From contig JAQFVV010012398.1 of the NCBI GenBank assembly GCA_028023455.1, positions 10,281,160 to 10,345,159 of the forward strand: a stretch of DNA of 64,000 nucleotides, read 5' to 3'. Below are positions 58,251 to 64,000 of the stretch, piece by piece. The translations under genes were made by a program, and so were the position numbers. The stretch's first letter is position 1, and each line of letters begins with the position of its first letter. The notes under the pieces are model-generated. The model ran no database searches. It worked only from the letters and a program-made list of their open reading frames with translations, and was not told the DNA's origin. Source of the DNA: Epiperipatus broadwayi. Lineage: Eukaryota; Onychophora; Udeonychophora; Euonychophora; Peripatidae.

Positions 58251-60395
58251 AATATATTTGCATTATATTATTAATTAAGTATCATATTGAATACAGTAAG
58301 TACCCCTTCCCCTTTCGAAAAAAGTTCGGAAAATATTTATTATTTGTTTTTTAATTATACTGTATTCTTAACTAAGTATCATAATAAATATAGTAAATAA
58401 TTTCTTTTACAAGAAAAACTCGGGAAATAATGTACTTTTATTATTTTCTCCATATACTTTTTTATTGTAAAAACATGAATTTAAAGTAATATATATAGAA
58501 AAAGAAATTAATGTTGTTACATATCTTCTCTTTCACAAACTTTTTAAGTACATATAATAAATCAACACAAACAATTTTAATAGTACTGAAAATTCAATTA
58601 ATTAAATTATTTCAATTAATTAGAATTTTTTTTACTAAGGATCTAATTAACTAAATTTTTATTAACAAACAAAAGATGATCATCTAGATTAGTACTTCCC
58701 AAAAAACGAAAACATTTAAAAAAAATATTCACATGTGTTTCATCTGTTAAATAACACAAAATTAAGTCATCGTGGTTATTTCATTTTCCAAATAAACATA
58801 CGAAATATAAGTTATAGCTGATCAATATAAAAACCACTGACATGAAACAAGCAAGTGTATCATACATACCACGCATTGTTGGGAAGTCCAGCAAGCATCA
58901 ACAACTATGTGGATTTAAAGATTTGTTTCCAATATACCTCTACAAATAGACAATTATAAAATCTAATTTATGTTTATTTTTGAACTGTCAAGCAAGCAGT
59001 TAACATTACAGCAGGTACAATAAGTTTGTGCAAATTTTAATTCATATTCAATACCTTTCAATTTTTATGGATTGTAAATCACACACGAATTATATTATTG
59101 TTATTTAATAAACAATAATTTGCACATGAATATTTTTATACATTACCTTATATATCAACTGTATATTTCAGTCTTCTAGTATTTATTGCTAATAAAATAG
59201 CATTTGAAGTGTATAAGTCTATATATTTGTCACTTTTTATTATCATATTAAAGAAAACAGGAAAGGCAAATAAATGTTAATAAGAAAAGGGTATTTAAAT
59301 AACGACAAATTAAAATTGTTAACTGATACTTTAATTGTTTATTAATTTTTTTTTTTTTAAATTATTTCTGAACAAATTTTATTCAAATACATATATTTAA
59401 TACTAAGTAAATAATAAAGTCCAGTTTTTTTATTTTCTTTAGTATTTTCTTTTTTGTCTTTTGCCAATTTTGGTTCCAAAAAGACAAATTGCATTTTTTT
59501 TAGTTAAACAGAATATTATATGTTTTGATAATTTATACCCCTATTATGATAAATAAGCACACACACTTATAATATAATGGTTGAATCTAAGAAAAATGTA
59601 AACACATGGCTTTATTCAGTTGCCTACAAACATTACATTTCCTATGTTAATTTGATTTGCCAAAAACTTTCATCAGATGAAGATATAAAACCACTAGACT
59701 ACAAAAATATTTGACAAAAATTCTTATTGATAAAAAAATTATTTTGTTGGCGACTATTACAATTTTTTTTTTGAGAAAGCTGACATTGGCAGAAATTCTT
59801 TTCTATAACATCCAATCAAGATAATAATGAGTTGCATGTTTATTAAAACAATTCATTATTAAATGCTAAATAAGGAAAACACTACTATTAATGAAGATTT
59901 GATCTAATGGCTATGTTACACAAACCAATATCTAATACCACTAAAAAAATTTCTTTGAATAAAAATACTGTGCAAAAAGAATTGTCAAAATAGACTAATA
60001 TATTGAAAACACTTTATGCGAATATAACAAAATATCTTAATCCTCTATTTAGTTTGGTGAATCGACTTTGCCAGAAAATTAAATCTTATTTTCAGAATGT
60101 AATTGATTCATAAAAGGAAAAAAAAATGTCAAGAATTATTATTTATAAAAATTAGCAAATTGATACTGTAAGAAAATCAATATTTCATGCATTGGAAGAG
60201 TATTTTTTTTTTTAAAAGAAAAAGACATTCCCCTATCAAATATCTTATTAGCTGCTATTAAGTACTCTAGGGAAGATAAGGTGTTAAGAATACTATTGAT
60301 AAAATAGAGCCAAAACATTAGCAAACTGATAGCATTGCACAGATCGATTCTTTTCATTAGGATTATTTTTAATGTTGTTTGTGATTTTTATTTTA
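58251..60395. other. AT-rich DNA, no gene recognised
   Basis: Long A/T tracts only. The minus-strand frame 60139-60357 has no motif. Confidence 0.5.
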
Positions 60396-60780
60396 ATGTG
60401 ATGTGATGTACTGTAGCTTCTTCTTAAATGAAGTCAAGAATCTCTCAGCAATTATACCAAGAAAAACTTGTTAGCTACTTAATTTTACATTTGCCAGTCT
60501 AAGTTTTCCCATATTCTGCTCCATCCCATTTCTGCAACATAATCTTTGTCAACTTTACAGCTTTTATATCTAAATCCCTCTTATCTTTTTCCAAACCCAG
60601 CATAAAAATCAATAATCTACTTTCTGTATAATCACTTTTTTCATATTTATTTTTCCATAACTTCATTATATGTGCCCTTTCGGTTTTCAAGCATTTACAT
60701 TCAATTAACAGATGCCTAATATTATACTTCATTATGGAGCATCACCTAGGCAAGATCAACATTAGTCACTGGGATATTGC
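60396..60780 (-). mobile_element. 5'-truncated LINE, 3' end only
   Basis: A minus-strand LINE relic: the last codons of ORF2, a roughly 90-bp 3' UTR and an ATCAC-repeat tail at 60396-60410. A second copy of the 3' UTR and tail is at 53741-53834. It lies head-to-head with the plus-strand LINE that starts near 60790. Confidence 0.75.
60499..60732 (-). pseudogene. LINE ORF2 C-terminal fragment
   Basis: The open reading contains YNIRHLLIECKCLKTERAHI, the HxxxEC half of the zinc-knuckle-like motif found after the reverse transcriptase of many LINEs (usual form CxxC...H....C). Upstream codons on the same strand (60733-60775) look like the eroded CxxC half, with a stop. The rest (MLGLEKDKRDLDIKAVKLTK) fits the usual helical tail, ending near WDGAEYGKT. 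It has no start of its own and cannot function alone. Confidence 0.75.
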
Positions 60781-60880
60781 CGCTTATTAAAACTCAAAAT
60801 TTATATAGGAAAAAAATTAAAAAAGAAAGCCTACATCTTACAAGGAGGCATGGTAAGTCATATATTACCTATATCTTATA

Positions 60881-62713
60881 ATGAATCATTTAGAAAAGAT
60901 CATTATGCAGGACAACATTGAGTGTAATCAACAGCATAAAAAATTAATGTTAAACAATAACAATAATTTAGATTTAATGAATACAAACTTAGAATCAGTT
61001 TCAAAGCCTTTAACCTTAAGAAAAACAAATAAACCAAAGAAATCAAATAGTTTATATCAAAATAATACTGTGGATAATCCTTATTCAATAGATTTAATGT
61101 CTGCAATAATATTACTAAAGACAATCAAGGTCAAAAATTAATGTTAAAATCTGATTTTCAACCCACTAATAAAAATGCAATACAACATGATTTGAACTCA
61201 ATTTCATTTAATAGTTTGATACAGGACTCCTCAAACTATACTCATACCAAATCTCACCCAGAAATTCCAAAGGATAAATTTTCTATGCAGTCCGTTGCTA
61301 AAACTGCACATAGTGATCTCAGTAATAGAGTTATTCACGAAGAAGCACATAAAATGCAAGTAACACATGATAATTTTGAGTTACAAAAAGATCAACATAA
61401 TAAAATAAATGAAATTTCTAGTAACAACAACCCTACTTATGCCAATATACTCAAAATTAAATCTTTTTTAAAAGCCTCAGAAAACACATATATAGTTAAT
61501 GACAATTTAGACCAAAATAACTCTACTAAAAGATCATCTAATCATACATATACATTCAATAGACAGAATTATAATGAACAGCAGTATCAAGATCTCAAAC
61601 AATGTTTACCTAAAATCTTATATAAGTCACTGTTTAACTTTAGTAGTGACAAAAATTTAATTTTGGCTATCACTGATCCAAACTGTATATAAATGAAATT
61701 TTCAACAGAGCAACTCTTTGAGATTACTAAAAGTATGACTTGGGTAATGGTATACATAGGATTTTAAACCACCCCAATGACCACTATATAGCACTAGAAT
61801 TCAATAATTGGGCAGTCAGAAATTATTTTAAAAATAACATCAAAACATTAAATGATGAATTTATATGTTGTATTGATCTGTATAGACCAAATGTACTACA
61901 CGGTAGAATTAAAAACTGTCCCATATATTTTTATCAAGAACATCTCCAGGATTCTCTTAAAGCCTTTGGTAATGTGAGCAAGTTCAATTACCTTCTGGCA
62001 GAAGTAGCTGGGTTGCAAATACTCTCCAATATAGCTTCATTTCAAATAGTAATGAAACAAAATGTATCTCCTACTGATATACCAACTGTGATTCTTCATA
62101 AAGGCTCACCAATGATATTATCATTTCGGGGAGTAAGGCCTCAATTTTTTTTTTTGTCTAGAGAAGACATACTTAATCAAAGACTGACAATCTAGAGTAT
62201 GTTTGGAATGTGGAAACAATATCATAACTGTAAGAGAAATACCACCTTAGCCCTGCATAACCATCCTCAAACACAATCTCCCTCACTTAATGACAGATGG
62301 ACCATAGAGTCCAGCAATACCATTGTCAATATGAAGTGTCAAATTGATCACATACAAACATCATCTCACACCAGCCTGAAAATGCAAATGTAGACAAGGG
62401 AAAAGAGTCTACAACAAGCCTGCAAGAGATCTTAGAATTTCAGCACTTCCCTGCCTCAAGCCACAATAATAAGCAAAGTCAAACACATAAGCTAGGAAAA
62501 ACAGTGCCTCAAGCTGACACACTGGAAACAAAGTGGCAATTAATAATGGTGAATGCTTCTTCAGAAGATCTTTTGGGTTATCAGCAAAATGATACAACAA
62601 CTACAGCAAATGATATCCACAAGTTTCTGAAGGCAACTATAGCTAAACCACAGATTAAGGTCACTGCCTCCAGAAATACCAGAAGTCAAAACAAACAACT
62701 TAAAAATAAATAA
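60881..62713 (+). pseudogene. LINE ORF1, broken by stops and frameshifts
   Basis: Open pieces at 60881-61141, 61141-61692, 61740-62195, 62199-62393 and 62504-62713 lie in three frames. The first two are N/K/S/Q-rich and low complexity, like ORF1 linkers. The third (HRILNHPNDHYIALEFNNWA...) looks like the folded nucleic-acid-binding part and ends in FRGVRPQ. In LINE ORF1 proteins this position is followed by CCHC knuckles. Here the following FFFLSRED and FGMWKQYHNCKRN read as knuckles that have lost cysteines. ORF1 normally coats LINE RNA. Identification is by position and general character. Confidence 0.65.
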
Positions 62714-63179
62714 CAATCTTATCTATCTAAATCAGACTATTAATAGTTCAGATGAAGAAATTCCAATGGAGGTTTTGCCTGATAAGTTAGTTACAAAGAA
62801 AAAAAATCCACTGTTGCACATAAATCAAACTCTGAGGATGAGACAACTCAGGAAAGAAAAATAAATGTCAGGCCTTCAATCAGAAGAATAAAACTAAAAT
62901 ACCAATTTTTAAAAATAAAAGCCCTGATATGGAAGACTATATGAATGAAAAGGATAGTAATAAATTGAATATTATAATACCAAGCAGGCCTAATGAGAAC
63001 TCACACCAAACCACTGAAGAAGATTGCCTAGACAACAGCTAATTGACAGATTTCATTGCACAAGAAGACAATTCAGATTGTAGAGTTGGAGATCCAGATT
63101 ACTCCAACTAAATTTAGCAATTTCCTTATACAAATCATATTCTGTGAACCTTTTTATCTTCGCAGCAGGTGTAAAGTTT

Positions 63180-63860
63180 TTAATGGTCAATTAATGTTAT
63201 ATAACTTTGTTGGAGTTAATGTTAGGGGTTTGAATATCTTGGATAGGGTCTATGCTACTGAACAATGGGTTAAAATTAATAACCCATTTATATTCTTTAT
63301 GAGTGAAACAAAATTGCATCAAAATATGGATCCTAAAATCAAAAACGGCTAGATTCCCTCGGATACGTCACTCTTTCGGTAAATTTAATCCCTGCCTGAA
63401 GAGTTGGTATGATTAACAACAAAAATATCCTCCAAATAACTTTACAATACTTCATATTAATGCTAATCTCCTCACAATTGTTGCCACATATCAAAATTTC
63501 ACCATTAACATAATTTATGTTTATGCTGATAGATCCTGCAGCACTTTAATTAAGATTGTTAATACATTGAATATGGTAATGGTAAATAATAATAGACCCA
63601 CACCAATTTTTGGAGATTTTAATATTAATTATTCCAAATTTAACAAGAGTTATATTAACTATTATAATAGACAGGACAGTTATGAGTGGCGATGGTCACC
63701 TTCCCAATGATTCTTATTCATTCTATACTAGAAAATACAAAACATTTATAGACCTTTTTTTTTTTTCACATACCAGATATCCATTTCCTAATCACAGCCA
63801 AATTAGAACATGTAATATTTTCAGATCATCTTGCCCTAATCATTCAGATTGAAGCAGCAA
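63180..63860 (+). pseudogene. LINE ORF2 endonuclease domain (APE-type), broken
   Basis: Reads GVNVRGLN (start of the domain), then FFMSETKLHQ with the catalytic Glu (about 63305). NIIYVYADRS follows, then IFGDFNINY (GDFN at 63612-63623) and VIFSDHLALI (SDH at 63821-63829). These are the N, E, D/N and DH motifs of APE endonucleases, which nick target DNA in target-primed reverse transcription. The motifs lie in different frames with at least a stop at 63351 and later frameshifts (one near 63700), so the enzyme is dead. RT lies beyond the end. Confidence 0.85.
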
Positions 63861-64000
63861 ACAACAGTCTTCCCCACCAGTAACACTATTAGAATGCTAA
63901 CAAAATGTCAACAACAGAAGTAATTCCATCTGAAATATACATATACTTCAGGAAAATATATATAACTTGACAGTCCCATTGAAGAGGCATGGTTTACCTT

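Larger units (their letters stand above)
60781..64000 (+). mobile_element. Degenerate APE-type LINE, runs off the window
   Basis: A 5' leader, a broken ORF1 (about 60881-62713) and the start of ORF2 (from about 63180) with an apurinic-like endonuclease. The reverse transcriptase should lie beyond the window. Several frameshifts and stops show that the copy is dead. It could be the same family as the fragment at 60.4-60.8 kb or the RT at 16-17 kb, but no overlapping sequence is available to test this. Confidence 0.85.

Noticed and set aside
61141-61692. Intact standalone host gene of 183 codons
   Set aside because: Low-complexity N/K/S/Q composition and its position between the LINE leader and ORF1 core make it part of the broken LINE ORF1.

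Overview
This is a very AT-rich stretch of eukaryotic, almost certainly invertebrate metazoan, nuclear DNA, roughly three quarters A+T by eye. No bacterial gene organisation, operon or ordinary host protein-coding gene is recognisable. Almost everything that can be named is a transposable element or a simple or tandem repeat. The mix is an endonuclease-bearing Penelope-like element (PLE), a Ty3/gypsy-like LTR element, APE-type LINEs, a GTF2IRD2/ZBED5-like hAT, many foldback elements and a tRNA-derived SINE. This fits a large repeat-rich invertebrate genome (mollusc, annelid, arachnid or cnidarian), but the sequence does not let me name the phylum.

Layout. 0-11 kb: mostly unannotatable AT-rich DNA, with a degenerate repeat cluster (0.36-1.4 kb), GC-richer islands (4.2-4.65 and 5.5-6.3 kb) and two minisatellites (5.1 and 6.3 kb). 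11.03-14.07 kb: a decayed hAT transposon on the minus strand with recognisable ends and an 8-bp target duplication, split by two later foldback insertions. 16.0-17.3 kb: a LINE reverse-transcriptase relic. 17.35-21.4 and 32.8-35.4 kb: two copies of an unclassified noncoding repeat (called R1 here), the first with an internal tandem duplication. 26.1-31.6 kb: a Penelope-like element with an inverted copy of its own 3' end. It is surrounded by long (TA)n runs, a 321-bp satellite, arrays of a roughly 340-bp module (M) and a 1,021-bp duplication; an Illumina adapter 13-mer in this block points to an assembly problem.

38.16-47.34 kb: a young LTR retrotransposon inserted in a (TA)n tract. It has nearly identical 2.9-kb LTRs, one intact coiled-coil ORF in the gag position, and only the last 58 codons of an integrase-like pol; the rest of pol is missing. 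51-58 kb: a mosaic of TIR/foldback elements, short tandem duplications, a LINE 3' tail, and a second, different PLE fragment carrying a good hammerhead ribozyme candidate, all nested in a mariner/Tigger-like TIR pair. 58.16 kb: a tRNA-derived SINE head. 60.4-64 kb: a LINE 3' end on the minus strand, then head-to-head with it a degenerate full-length-type LINE on the plus strand (ORF1 and the APE endonuclease start of ORF2) that runs off the window.

How the parts relate: there is no host pathway here. The elements interact by nesting (foldbacks in the hAT, PLE in the TIR element) and by sharing targets (several lie in or against TA microsatellites). The LTR element looks recently mobile and must borrow pol in trans. 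The hAT and LINEs are clearly dead.
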